DNA from: Vitis vinifera
Lineage: Eukaryota; Streptophyta; Magnoliopsida; Vitales; Vitaceae
Length of the DNA: 64,000 nucleotides
Assembly: GCF_030704535.1 (NCBI RefSeq)
Contig: NC_081817.1
Coordinates: 1,441,001-1,505,000 of the forward strand
Reading direction: 5' to 3'
The translations under genes were made by a program, and so were the position numbers. This document shows positions 25,363 to 36,551 of the stretch, in pieces (positions within the stretch are counted from its first letter, which is position 1; every line of letters begins with the position of its first letter). Under the pieces are notes generated by a model. It was not told the DNA's origin. It saw nothing but the letters and a program-made list of their open reading frames with translations, and did not search any database.

Positions 25363-27036
25363 TTGAGTCCGGAGTTACATCCTTGGAGGAGAGTTGGAGG
25401 TCGATTGATCAGAGCAGATTCACATCAGGGTTCAGACAGTTCGGTCGAGATGTTAGACGAGTTAGCTTCCACACTTGCTTCTATTCAGGAGTTCATGGCG
25501 GGGGTTAGTAGACGTTTGGATAAGATAAAGAGTTCTCGCCAGGATCATCATCCAGTCGGCATTAGCATTGACGATACAGTTCCCCATGTACCTTAGACAG
25601 CGCAGGTTCTTCCACTTGGGACTTCACATGGCGTTCCATTCCATCTATCAAATCATTGTGAGACTGCTCCACCACCTGCTGCCATAGTGTTGCCTCCTAT
25701 TTTTACTACTACTGATGATACTAGATTAGCCAAGCAGGAGGCCAAGGTTGAGAGGCTTGAGTCCATGATGAGACATATCAGATTGCAGGACGGAGGTTTG
25801 ACTTGGGATGACAGAGATGGCATATCGGCGGCTAGCTTGCCCGCCAAGTTTCGCATGCTAGACATTGAGCGTTACAATGGGATTGGTTGTCCCAAGATCC
25901 ATTTGAGGCTATACAGCACAGTCATAAGAGCACATGAGATAGATGATGCGCAATTGGTGACTCTCTTCCCTATGTTGCTTAGTGGAGAGGTTCAGAGATG
26001 GTTTGCTTTAGTTGAGCCTTCGAGACTTCGCACCTGGGAGGATGTGGCTCATGAGTTCTTGACTCAGTTTGCTTTCAATGCCGATATTGATGTATCCAGA
26101 TGAGAGTTGGAGGCCACCAGACAGAGGCCAGACGAGTCTATTTCTTCATTTGTCACTCGTTGGAGGGAAAATGTGGCTGGTATGATAGACCAGCCTAAGG
26201 AGCAGGATCAGATTGATATGGTTCTTCGGAACCTACAGCCAAGGTTCGCTAGGCGTCTTGTGGGCATCCCATTTCAGGATCTTAGGAGTCTGGTTTAGGC
26301 AACTTTTAGTGTTGAGGAGGCCATAGCTCGAGGATTATGGACATATGCTACTCCTTCCCCTGACATTAAGGGGAAGAAGCCGATTGGATCATTTAGTAGA
26401 TCTGGAGAGGTTGGCGCTATTAGCTATCAGCATCAGAGGCCCGCATATCACTCACCTTACAGGCCTCCTCCAGTCAGGGCTCATTTCCCTTATCCACAGT
26501 ATCAGTATCAGCCGGATTATGTTTAGGAGCCTTACATTTCTCAGACTAGCATGCAGCCACGACCATCACATCCGAGAGCCGCCACTCACCCACTACCTAG
26601 ACCATATGCACAGAGGCCAGCGAGACAGTTCACTCCATTGGGCATGACTTTGACTAGAGCTTTTGAAAAGCTCAGAGATGGTGGTTTGATCGTTCCTTTG
26701 GCGCCACGCCCTTTGCCACATCCTATTCCTCCACATTTTCGCTCTCATGAGCATTGCTTATATCATCAGGTTCAGGGGCACGATACTGAGCGTTGTTCGA
26801 CACTCCATCATGCGATACAGGACTTGATTGATTCAGGGTTGGTCAACTTGGCTGGGCCAAGTGTGACCACCAATCCTCTGCCTACACATTCTACACATGC
26901 AGTTCCTCCTCCTCCTCCTAGTCTTCAGTATATTGATTTGGGTGTTGATGGTATTGATGGTCGCATGGTATTTTGGGACATCTCAGGTTGGGGACTTGTT
27001 TTAGTTGACATGGTACATCATTTTGCAGCGGTCTAG
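25363..27036 (+). pseudogene. gypsy-type gag, copy 1 (four in-frame stops)
   Basis: One frame of 558 codons has gag-like features. The N-terminus contains a helical segment (LASTLASIQEFMAGVSRRLD). A central block, LPAKFRMLDIERYNGIG to AQRWFALVEPSRL-like residues and FVTRWR, is the retrotransposon gag core. A Pro-rich region follows, then the C-terminal block HCLYHQVQGHDTERC, a plant gag zinc-binding signature. Stops occur at 25594-25596, 26101-26103, 26296-26298 and 26524-26526. In gag copy 2 the same codons are sense, and all four changes look like CAG to TAG or CGA to TGA. No ATG starts the frame upstream; the first is near 25450. This copy is not functional. Confidence 0.8.
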
Positions 27037-28555
27037 CTCAGAGCACCTTTCATTTTGATTATGGTCGTCATCAGAGTCGTTCCCGTTCTGTCGGGTCCAA
27101 TGTTTAGTTCATTAGAGTTGCTTTGTCGAGTCTAGTTTGGTTCAAAGTCGTTGTTTTTCTAGTCGTTTGTAGTCCTTTATCGCTTCACACATGATGTACT
27201 CATTTGGTTCATTCAGTGACATGATCTTTTTATTTGAGTATGTGTTATTCTCTTTTCTCATAAGTATGTTTTACATATTTTGTGTTGATGTGTGCTATGC
27301 TTTCGATATGAGACATATTTTCACTTTGGCATCATTGATCACTTGGGCCTGACCTATCATGGAGGATATTGAGCCTATTGACTTGGGATCATGAGATCGA
27401 CCTAGAGAGTTTGAGACTATGACTCGTTTCATCCTCTGATTAGAGCAGCACCATATCCATACCTTGACTTTTTAGACTTGATGACCTACCCATTTTGAGC
27501 TTGACATGACACCACCCCTTGGTACCGTTATACGACCTTTACCATTCTTATTCGCCTTCGTATATTATAGTACCATTGCCTATTCTTTCCCTTATTTCCT
27601 TGATCTGACCGGGTAGAGTCCGAGATGGTTAGACCTGAGGTGAGCTTTGCATGATGATAGATGGATCACGATGAGAGAGTGGTTTGACTGCTTGAGGATG
27701 TTGTTGAGGTAGAGGGGTTGTCTTAGGGCATCCAGATTTGAGTTGTTACACATGACTTCAGAGAGTCGGGATGATTAGAGATGGTGATATTATGAGGTGA
27801 TGGTGAGTGACTTATGATGATGGAGTGAGTTGATTTTCAGAGGACATTGATGGTTATCATAGAACATCAGTGGGAGCTTTAACACGATTTCAGAGGAGTC
27901 GCCATGACTATGTTGGATGGATGCTAGTCTTTAGTATTGACCATGTGAGATCTTGAAAGCACGTTGTTTGAGGTTGTGGTCAAAGGATGGGTGGCCATCA
28001 TTTCAGGAGCCTATTTACTTTATCACCCTCGCATATAGAGTTACCCGTTGCTAGCCCTTTGAGTCTCGCATGAGCATCATAGCATTTTCTTTCGTCACTT
28101 CATTTACCTATTACACCGGGTTGGGGACCCTGTAGTGCTTGCATGCTATGTTTGGATACGTCATGAGTTCCAGACCTGATATACATATTCGGGTCTCATT
28201 CCTCACTCTTCATTGTGATATCTTCCACTTGGTCATCATTTCATCACTATTTTCCGATATCACATATCACCACTTGTGATATTCGTTCTTTGTCTTTTCT
28301 CAGATCATTTCTTACTCGACATTATCTTTGTTCCACCTTGAGTGGTGGTTTCTCACACATCATTACATGGAGGATTGTCACGTTCTTCCCCCCGTTCGCC
28401 TTATGAGCAATGGTTCAGAGGTCTTATTTTGAGAGGTCGTCTTGTTAGTGAGGATTCGTGTTACATCAGTACATGGGGAGAGTTTATTCATTTGGCTATG
28501 TATTTCATGGAGATTAGTCATTATTGATCAGAGTATGCGCAAAAAAAAAAAAAAA
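27037..28555 (+). other. noncoding 3' internal region of unit 1
   Basis: The sequence is parallel to 43340-44970 of unit 2 and ends in a poly-A run (28540-28555). Neither copy shows a pol domain. Short open frames are not conserved between the copies. Confidence 0.55.
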
Positions 28556-28909
28556 ACTCATTTCACACGCATAGCTACGTCATACCCATTTCACCACAAA
28601 ACCCATTTTCTTCCACCCATGCATGGCCATTTCAACCACTGCATTTATTCCTCATTACTACCCGTAGCTATTCTCCACATCCATCCTCCATGCCCTCATG
28701 TTTATCATCACCCCCCCCATGCATAACCATCTCCCATTTACCCATTTTCCCCATCACCACCTATCTCTCTATACACCACAACCATACCCATATCTTATAC
28801 CTCCATGCATACACCCACTCCACCAACCCGTAGCCTAATCTTGCCTCATGCATGGCTGTCCAAAGCTCCTCCAATTCACCCATCCACGTGCATGGGACTC
28901 ATGCTAACG

Positions 28910-29215
28910 GATATGGGCTTGAGATGAAGCCCAAGTCCAAACTTGATGATGAAAAGCCTCATGTGATTATGCTAGTGGATATGAGCTTGAGTTTGAGCCC
29001 AAGCCCAGGTTTGTGATAGAAATGCGTTTTGGGCTTGCCCATATGGGCCTTGAATTTGGGTTTAAGTTAAAGCACCTGATCCAAGTTGATGTTAAGATGA
29101 TGCCTTGGGCTTGCCCATGTTGGCTTTGAACTTGGGTTTAAGTTGGAGCCCAGACCCAAGCTCTTGGTGACGGTTTTGGGCTTGAGTTGGAGCCCAGGCC
29201 TGTATGTGTTGATGA
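28910..29215 (+). repeat. imperfect repeats of a TTGGGCTTGCCCAT-type unit
   Basis: The phrases GGGCTTGAG, GAGCCCAAG and TTGGGTTTAAGTT recur several times. The stretches near 29030-29075 and 29105-29160 are the clearest pair. Inverted pieces (GGGCTT, AAGCCC) could form hairpins. Confidence 0.5.
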
Positions 29216-29339
29216 AAGGCCTCTTGATTTGTTCACCCACCTTAAGTTAGCCCATACCCACCTCAAGTTAGCCCCTTTGTTTTCAATTTGCATGATTTAT
29301 CTTCCTAAAAGCATTAATTCCTCAATAAATTTTAATTCC

Positions 29340-29900
29340 AATTTTTGAAATTTTAATTCTCACACTAATTTATTTAATCATTATTTATTTATTTATTTAT
29401 TCATTTATCTTTAAAATTTCAGTTTTTAAATAATCTTTCAAAATTCCGATTTCTAAATTTAATTCCGATTTTCGAAATTTTAATGTTCACATCAATTTTT
29501 CTAATCATTATTTATTTATTTATTTATTCTTTTATCTTTAAAATTCAATCTTTAAATAACCTTTCAAAATTCTGATTTCTAAATTTAATTTCCAAATTCC
29601 GAATTCTTAATTTTCACATCGATTTATCTAATCATCATTATCTTGTTTATTTATCTATTCATTTATCTTTAAAATTCAATCTTTAAATGACCTTTCCAAA
29701 TTCTAATTTCTAAATCTAATTCTAATTTCCGAAACTTTGTTTTTTTAAATCAATTTATTTGATCATCATTATTTTATTCATTTACTTGTTTATTTTTTAA
29801 AATTCGATCTTTAAATAATTCATCAAAATCACGATTCCCAAATTAAATTTCCAAAATTCCCTTTTCTTTAGTGTTCACTTAATCATTATTATTTTCACCA
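29340..29900 (+). repeat. degenerate tandem repeats of about 125-130 bp
   Basis: About four to five units each contain TCATTATTTATTTATTTATT, then TCTTTAAAATTCAATCTTTA and AATTTAATTTCCAAATTCC-like sequence. They form the AT-rich middle of LTR 2. Confidence 0.6.
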
Positions 29901-30728
29901 TTATCATTATTCTATTTATTTAGTTCAAAAATTCCTTCTTCAAATGATTCCAATTTTCTGACTTCCGAATTTAATTTCCAATTTCCACCTTCATTTAATT
30001 TCCAAAATTCCAATTCTTAAATTTAATTTCCAATATTCCAATTTTCAAATAAACTTCAAAAATCCTGTTTTCTCTTGAGTAGTTTTTAATTCCACTCTGG
30101 TTTTCAAGTAATCTTCTTTTTCTCTTGATTTTATATAAGCGTGAATGCAATTTTCATAATCCCAAAATAATGAAATTTGTGAGATTAATTCATGCAAGAT
30201 CAATTGAGCTTTGGTGGGGGCCCCACATATGTGATTTTATGATTGATTAATTGGTGGATTGATTTATTTGATTGTTATATGTGATTAATTTGCACTATTC
30301 TATAATACACACACGATTATTCTGTGTTTAATCGCTAACATTTGTTTCCCATGAAATAAGTCAGATCATCATTCAGGTACATTCTTTGTCTCTCCTATTC
30401 ATTCAGTTACTTTGTTTCGGGTGATATTCATTCTTATGGAGCTTGAGTCGAAGATTGAGTTGAGGATATGTGGTTGTAGATGGAGTATCGATCCTGTGAT
30501 AGTGTATTTCTCACACCTCTTTGGATTATTGATGAGAATTCTCTAGTCACATTTGTAGCCATCTCACAGTGGACACCTTTATGACTCCGGAGTTCTCATC
30601 ATACATCCGGATTTTGGATTGCCACCTCAGGACCATGTGCTCGCATGTTGTATTGTTGTCTTTTAGAGTTCTATTTTGTGTCCTTCATCCATTTTGTTTG
30701 CATTGTAGGGAGTCGTTTTAGGAGTTGA

Positions 30729-31408
30729 TTGAGTCTGGAGTTACATCCTTGGAGGAGAGTTGGAGGTCGATTGATCAGAGCAGATTCACATCAGGGTTCA
30801 GACAGTTCGGTCGAGATGTCAGATGAGTTAGCTTCCACACTTGCTTCTATTCAGGAGTTCATGGCAGGGGTTAGTAGACGTTTGGATCAGATAGAGAGTT
30901 CTCGCCAGGATCATCATCCAGTCGGCATCAGCACTAACGATACAGTTCCCCATGTACCCCAGACAGCGCAGGTTTTTCCACCTGGGACTTCACATGGCGT
31001 TCCATTCCATTTATCAGATCATTGTGAGACTGCTCCACCACCTGCTGTCATAGTGTCACCTCCCATGGTTCCTACTATTAAGGATACTCGATTAGCCGAG
31101 CAGGAGGCCAACGTTGAGAAGCTTAAGTCCATGATGAGACAGATCAGATTGCAGGATGGAGGTTTGACTTGGGATGACAGAGATGGCATACCGGCGGCTA
31201 GTTTACCCGCCAAGTTTCGCATGCTAGACATTGAGCGTTACAGTGGGATTGGTTGTCCCAAGATCCACTTGAGACTATACAACACAGTCATGAGAGCACA
31301 TGGTATAGATGATATGCAGTTGGTGGCCCTCTTCCCTATGTCACTTAGTGGAGCAGCTCAGAGGTGGTTTGCTTTGGTTGAGCATTCGAGACTTCGCACC
31401 TGGGAGGA
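30729..31408 (+). pseudogene. gypsy-type gag, copy 2, 5' part (interrupted)
   Basis: This is the 5' part of the second gag, open without stops and closely matching copy 1. It includes LASTLASIQEFMAGVSRRLD and the AKFRMLDIERYSGIG core. The open frame runs on 14 codons into the LTR of the inserted Athila element and then ends. The break is in the codons for WEDV; the remaining gag resumes at 42454. There is no pol. Confidence 0.85.
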
Positions 31409-31413
31409 TGTGA

Positions 31414-33309
31414 TGATTACTACTCAAAAAGTGCTATTTGATAGCCTTTAATTAATCCTTTTTATCACTTTTGAGTAGTAGTTTAGGCCTTTTAACTCAA
31501 TTGGCATGTTAAGGATCCTTTAAAGCAATTTTGATCACTTTGTGCAAGTTTTGGTGTTTTTGTTAGTATTGTGATCACCAAAGCAAGTCAAGAATGAGGA
31601 GAGCTATGAGGAATCTTGGGCAAAGCTTAGAATTCAATTGCCAAGAGTGAATCCGGATTGCAAGGAGAAAAAGCAAAGAGAATCTGCCATGGAGCATATT
31701 CTTGATGACAGTCGTAGCAGCCACTTTTGGAGCACTTTCTGAAGTCTAAATGATGCAAGCTATATACCATTTCAAAGCTCAGGAAGTCAACAATCCAATG
31801 CTTCAAACGGTGCGCGATTTGGAGTTGAAACGAAGAAGTTGCAGCCATTACAAGCCAGTCACTCTGAAGTGCTGCGGAATCAACCTTTTGTTGCGAGAAT
31901 TTCGCAACACTTTTGTACAGTAAGGTGTTTCTTCTTCTGACGATGCACGAACCATGCCGCGAGAAGGGAGCTGGAAACTTCAAGATGGAAGCCAACTTTG
32001 CAGCCTGGTGAAGATAGCTTGGTCTTGCGAAATAATTTCGCAGCCCTCTTGGGTGTCTGCGAAATTTCGCAGGCACCACTTTTCTCCTGCGAAATGGCTC
32101 CTGAAGCCTCCCGAAGCTTGCTACCGACATTGGGAGATATTTTCCATTAGATTTTTGTTGTCTAAATCCCAAAATACTCCTTGTAAACCACCAATTACAT
32201 GATTCCTTAGTTTTTAAGTTAGTAAAAAGACCAAATATCAGTGTAAGAATTAGTTTTATATTGCTTTAATATAAATACCTCTCGGGAGCCTGTTCTCGGG
32301 GAGGAGTTTCTTCTGTAAAAATTTGGTAAGGAAGTAAAGGTCTTTTCTTTCTACTGCCTTACCTTCTCACTTTGTATTTTCATTTTATTTCTAAGTTATG
32401 AATTCTCTGAGGAGTTTTCCCCAGAGAATGAGTAACTAAACCTCCAATTCCTTGGAGCTAAGGTTGCCGGGGAAGGTTCCAAGTGCAAGAATGCAAAGCT
32501 TTGTGGTTTTAGCTAGTAATGAAGAGGAAGTGAAATCCTTTAGTGATTTCAATGTTTTTAGTTAACTTAAAACACCTTGGAGTCACCTAGGCCAACACTT
32601 GGTAAGGCAAGTGATTTCCAACCGTGGAAATGCACTAGTTTACCCCTTGCGAGCCTCTGGTAGGTGACTTCAAGGTAGGATTTTCTGGAATTACCAACAC
32701 TTGGTAAGATTTTGGACTCTTAGGAGGCATCCATTAGTTATCTCTTGCGAGTTTGTGAAGGGAAGTCCAAGGTTAAAGATCACCTTGAATGGTAAGTGCT
32801 CGTGAGAGGCATGAACCATTGCAAGTTGCATCAGTGAGAGAATTAAAGTGAAATCTAATTGAAGGAGTCTCTGTACATCACCGGTTAGAGACTTGACTCT
32901 AAGTTGAATCTCTAATGCGAGGAAATGAACCATCTGACCGGAGCTATGTCTTTTGCATGAGGAACCACCCCAGTGAACCTAAATCTCCAAGGAATGCTTT
33001 TCTTCCTAAATTATTCCAAACTTCTGTTAAGTTAGTTAGTTTAAATCTCAACCTTTACCAATCAAAGTTTGTGTTTTATTTCTTAAACTAACCGTGAAAT
33101 GAAACAAAACCAATTCACTTGGAATTGGTATCCTTGATTGCTTGCAAATCATTCCCAGTGAACGATCCTTAGAGCCACTATACTATAGTAGCTTTGTATT
33201 TGCTACCCTAGTGTATGGTGTTATAGGTATAAATTTTGTTGATCACTTCCTCAATCAGGGAGCACCAGCTGGACACGAATCAGCTGAGACACCAATTGGG
33301 CACGAATCA
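31414..33309 (+). repeat. Athila element 5' LTR
   Basis: The LTR is 1896 bp with TGATT and AATCA inverted ends. A TATA box TATAAATA lies at 32270-32277, followed by a GC-richer leader. A 16-bp palindrome CTGCGAAATTTCGCAG is at 32057-32072, with related GCGAAA motifs around it. The open frames in the LTR on the - strand are by-products of base composition. Confidence 0.93.
32270..32277 (+). promoter_or_regulatory. LTR promoter TATA box
   Basis: TATAAATA lies 856 bp into the LTR and about 1040 bp before its end. It is the likely start region for element transcription. The same motif is in the 3' LTR near 41414. Confidence 0.6.
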
Positions 33310-33311
33310 AA

Positions 33312-33329
33312 TGGCGCCGCTGCCGGGGA
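33312..33329 (+). other. primer binding site, tRNA-Asp type
   Basis: TGGCGCCGCTGCCGGGGA begins two bases after the 5' LTR. It is nearly complementary to the 3' end of plant tRNA-Asp, the usual primer of Athila-group elements. Confidence 0.8.
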
Positions 33330-33551
33330 ATGAGTGTCAAGTTCATTGTGATACCATTTTTTGAGCACTTGTGATTTTCATCACAAGTTGGTAAAGTTTC
33401 TTTCACTTTACTAATTTTCATTCTTTCTTAGTTAATTTATAATCTAAGTTTATCTTTTTAAATTTAGTCTAGTTTAATTTTGCTGTTGTAGTCCTCTGTT
33501 TTTGTGTCCTCTGTTTTCATTTTTTTAGTTGCAGCTGAATACTAGTTGTGT

Positions 33552-36551
33552 ATGCCAAAGTGGATACGAGACATTGGAGGTAGGCTTGTTAAGTGTGATA
33601 CACCTCAGAAAGGAGAATTTGAAGTAATCTTGAATATCATGGAGGCTGCACCTGAAGATCAGCATAGTCACCAAGGTCGTCAAGACAATCTCAATGAATT
33701 CAGATCAATGAGGGACCGTATGCATCCACCTCGTATGAGTGCACCATCATGTATAGTGCCCCCTACAGAGCAGCTAGTGATCAGACCATATCTTGTTCCA
33801 CTTCTACCAACTTTCCATGGGATGGAAAGTGAGAATCCGTATGCACACATCAAGGAATTTGAAGATGTTTGTAATACATTCCAAGAGGGAGGAGCTTCAA
33901 TTGACTTGATGAGGCTTAAGTTATTTCCTTTTACTTTAAAGGATAAGGCCAAAATTTGGCTTAATTCTTTAAGGCCAAGGAGTATCCGCTCTTGGACTGA
34001 TTTACAAGCTGAGTTCCTCAAGAAATTTTTTCCTACTCATAGAACAAATGGCTTGAAAAGGCAAATTTCAAACTTCTCAGCTAAAGAGAATGAGAAATTC
34101 TATGAGTGTTGGGAGAGATACATGGAAGCTATAAATGCTTGTCCTCACCATGGCTTTGATACTTGGCTATTGGTGAGCTATTTTTATGATGGTATGTCCT
34201 CCTCAATGAAGCAACTCCTCGAGACAATGTGTGGAGGAGATTTCATGAGCAAAAATCCAGAGGAAGCTATGGATTTCTTGAGCTATGTAGCTGATGTTTC
34301 AAGGGGATGGGATGAACCGACCAAAGGAGAAGTGGGAAAGATGAAGTCTCAGTTGAATGCTTATAATGCAAAAGCTGGGATGTATAATTTGAAAGAAGAT
34401 GATGACATGAAAGCAAAGTTGGCAGCTATGACAAGAAGATTGGAGGAGCTGGAGCTGAAAAGAATGCATGAAGTGCAAGCTGTTGCTGAAGCACCAGTGC
34501 AAGTGAAGCTGTGTCCCAATTGTCAATCATTTGAACATTTGGTGGAGGAGTGCCCTGCAATTTCAGCTGAAAGGGAAATGTATAGAGATCAAGCAAATGT
34601 TGTTGGACAATTCAGGCCTAATAACAATGCTCCTTATGGAAATACCTACAATTCAAGTTGGAGGAATCATCCAAATTTCTCATGGAAGGCCAGAGCAACT
34701 CAATACCAACAGCCGGATCCACCATCTCAGCAATCTTCAAGTATTGAACAAATAATAGCTAATCTCAGCAAGGTAGTGGGAGATTTTGTGGGAAAGCAAG
34801 AAGCCACCAATGCTCGAGTGGATCAAAGAATGGACAGAGTTGATCAAAGAATGGATAGAATGGAGAGTATGTTGAACAAAAGAATGGATGGAATGCAAAA
34901 TGATATGAATCAAAAATTTGATAACATCCAATATTCAATCTCCAGGCTTACAAATTTGAATACACTGCAAGAAAAGGGAAGATTTCCTTCTCAACCTAAC
35001 CAAAATCCCAAAGGTGTCCATGAAGTAGAAAGCCTTGAGGGAGAATCATCACAGGTGAAAGATGTCAAAGCCTTGATCACTCTAAGGAGTGGTAAGAAAA
35101 TTGAGCAGCCAACACCTAAGCCACATGTTGAGAAAGAAGAAGAGATAAAGAAAGGGGAGGAAATGGAAGATAAAGAGAGTGAGATCAGTGAAGAAAAGAA
35201 GGAATCTGATTCAACAATCAAAGCAATTCCAGAGAAGGAGTTTTTGAAGGAAGAAATGCTGAAGAAATCAACTTCTCCACCTTTTCCTCAAGCATTACAT
35301 GGGAAAAAGGGGGTTAGAAATGCAGCTGAAATCCTGGAAGTATTGAGGCAAGTGAAAGTTAATATTCCACTGCTGGATATGATCAAACAAGTTCCAACGT
35401 ATGCAAAATTCCTAAAGGACTTGTGTACTATCAAGAGAGGGTTGACTGTAAACAAGAAAGCCTTCTTGACTGAGCAAGTAAGTGCAATCTTACAGTGTAA
35501 GTCTCCTTTGAAGTACAAAGACCCTGGAAGTCCTACCATTTCAGTCATGATTGGAGGAAAGGTAGTGGAGAAAGCCTTGCTAGACTTGGGAGCAAGTGTG
35601 AATTTGCTTCCATACTCTGTCTACAAGCAACTGGGCCTTGGAGAGTTGAAGCCAACATCAATCACTTTATCTTTGGCAGATAGATCAGTGAAAATTCCAA
35701 GAGGAGTAATTGAGGATGTATTGGTTCAAGTGGATAATTTCTACTATCCTGTAGATTTTGTTGTTCTTGATACTGATCCAACTGTGAAGGAAGCTAATTT
35801 AGTTCCTATCATCCTTGGAAGGCCATTTCTTGCAACTTCAAATGCAATCATCAACTGTAGAAATGGGCTTATGCAACTCACTTTTGGTAATATGACACTG
35901 GATCTAAATATTTTCTATATGTCTAAAAAGCAAATCACTCCAGAAGAAGAAGAAGGACCAGAAGAGCTATGTATAATTGATACTTTGGTGGAGGAGCACT
36001 GCAATCAGCATATGCAAGACAAGTTGAGTGAAAGTCTTGTGGATATTGAGGAAGGTTTTTCTGAATCGCCTATTGGGCTTGCTACTCTACAAAGTTGGAG
36101 AAAGATAGAAGAAATTCTACCTTTGTTCAATGAAGAAGAGGAGGCAGCCGCTGAAAAAGAAATTCCAAAATTCAATCTGAAGCCTTTACCTGTGGAGCTG
36201 AAATATACATATCTTGAAGAAAATAATCAATGTCCTGTCGTAATATCTTCATCTCAAACCAAGTCTCAAGTGAAGGATGCAAGCTTCAAATGGGATCCGG
36301 GCAAACTGAATCAGGAAGGGCAAAAAGTTCTGATGTATGACACAAGACTCCATATCTTTCCTGGGAAGCTCAAGTCAAGGTGGATTGGTCCATTTGTTAT
36401 TCACCGAGTATATTCCAATGGAATGGTGGACTTATTGAATTCAAATGGCAAGGACAGCTTTAGAGTCAATGGATATCGTCTTAAGCCGTTCATGGAGTCA
36501 TTCAAATCAGAAAAGGAGGCAATCAACCTCCTTGAACCTCAAAAAGCCTAA
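33552..36551 (+). CDS. gag-protease polyprotein fused in frame to the integrase C-terminus (Athila type)
   Basis: This is an intact ORF of 999 codons from ATG 33552 (MPKWIRDIGGRL). Residues about 90-210 form the gag core (YAHIKEFEDVCNTF, then WLNSLRPRSIRSWTDLQAEF). About 320-333 is a zinc knuckle CPNCQSFEHLVEEC (CX2CX4HX4C). A coiled coil with VDQRMDR repeats and a Glu/Lys-rich linker follow. An aspartic protease lies at about 665-780: LDLGASVNLLPYSVY carries the DLGAS form used by Athila, and IILGRPFLATSNAIIN is the second conserved loop. At about residue 895 the frame passes directly into the integrase tail (FPGKLKSRWIGPFVIH, then VNGYRLKPF). Reverse transcriptase, RNase H and the integrase catalytic core, normally between these parts, are absent. 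Confidence 0.9.
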   Translation: MPKWIRDIGGRLVKCDTPQKGEFEVILNIMEAAPEDQHSHQGRQDNLNEFRSMRDRMHPPRMSAPSCIVPPTEQLVIRPYLVPLLPTFHGMESENPYAHIKEFEDVCNTFQEGGASIDLMRLKLFPFTLKDKAKIWLNSLRPRSIRSWTDLQAEFLKKFFPTHRTNGLKRQISNFSAKENEKFYECWERYMEAINACPHHGFDTWLLVSYFYDGMSSSMKQLLETMCGGDFMSKNPEEAMDFLSYVADVSRGWDEPTKGEVGKMKSQLNAYNAKAGMYNLKEDDDMKAKLAAMTRRLEELELKRMHEVQAVAEAPVQVKLCPNCQSFEHLVEECPAISAEREMYRDQANVVGQFRPNNNAPYGNTYNSSWRNHPNFSWKARATQYQQPDPPSQQSSSIEQIIANLSKVVGDFVGKQEATNARVDQRMDRVDQRMDRMESMLNKRMDGMQNDMNQKFDNIQYSISRLTNLNTLQEKGRFPSQPNQNPKGVHEVESLEGESSQVKDVKALITLRSGKKIEQPTPKPHVEKEEEIKKGEEMEDKESEISEEKKESDSTIKAIPEKEFLKEEMLKKSTSPPFPQALHGKKGVRNAAEILEVLRQVKVNIPLLDMIKQVPTYAKFLKDLCTIKRGLTVNKKAFLTEQVSAILQCKSPLKYKDPGSPTISVMIGGKVVEKALLDLGASVNLLPYSVYKQLGLGELKPTSITLSLADRSVKIPRGVIEDVLVQVDNFYYPVDFVVLDTDPTVKEANLVPIILGRPFLATSNAIINCRNGLMQLTFGNMTLDLNIFYMSKKQITPEEEEGPEELCIIDTLVEEHCNQHMQDKLSESLVDIEEGFSESPIGLATLQSWRKIEEILPLFNEEEEAAAEKEIPKFNLKPLPVELKYTYLEENNQCPVVISSSQTKSQVKDASFKWDPGKLNQEGQKVLMYDTRLHIFPGKLKSRWIGPFVIHRVYSNGMVDLLNSNGKDSFRVNGYRLKPFMESFKSEKEAINLLEPQKA

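Larger units (their letters stand above)
28556..30420 (+). mobile_element. LTR 2 of the gypsy block (diverged)
   Basis: Its last third (about 30060-30420) matches LTR 1, with the GGGGGCCCCACAT block and the CAGGTACATTCTTTG end. The first part is different and has repeats of its own. Its left boundary is not defined: unit 1 passes into it after a poly-A run without a TGTAGACC start. Confidence 0.5.

Noticed and set aside
30729-31451. Treating this as a complete 240-residue gene
   Set aside because: It is gag copy 2 cut by the Athila insertion; the last 14 codons are LTR sequence.
31627-32172. 181-codon ORF on the - strand, found again at 40771-41316
   Set aside because: Both copies are the two LTRs of one young element, so their identity says nothing about coding constraint. 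It has no recognisable domain.
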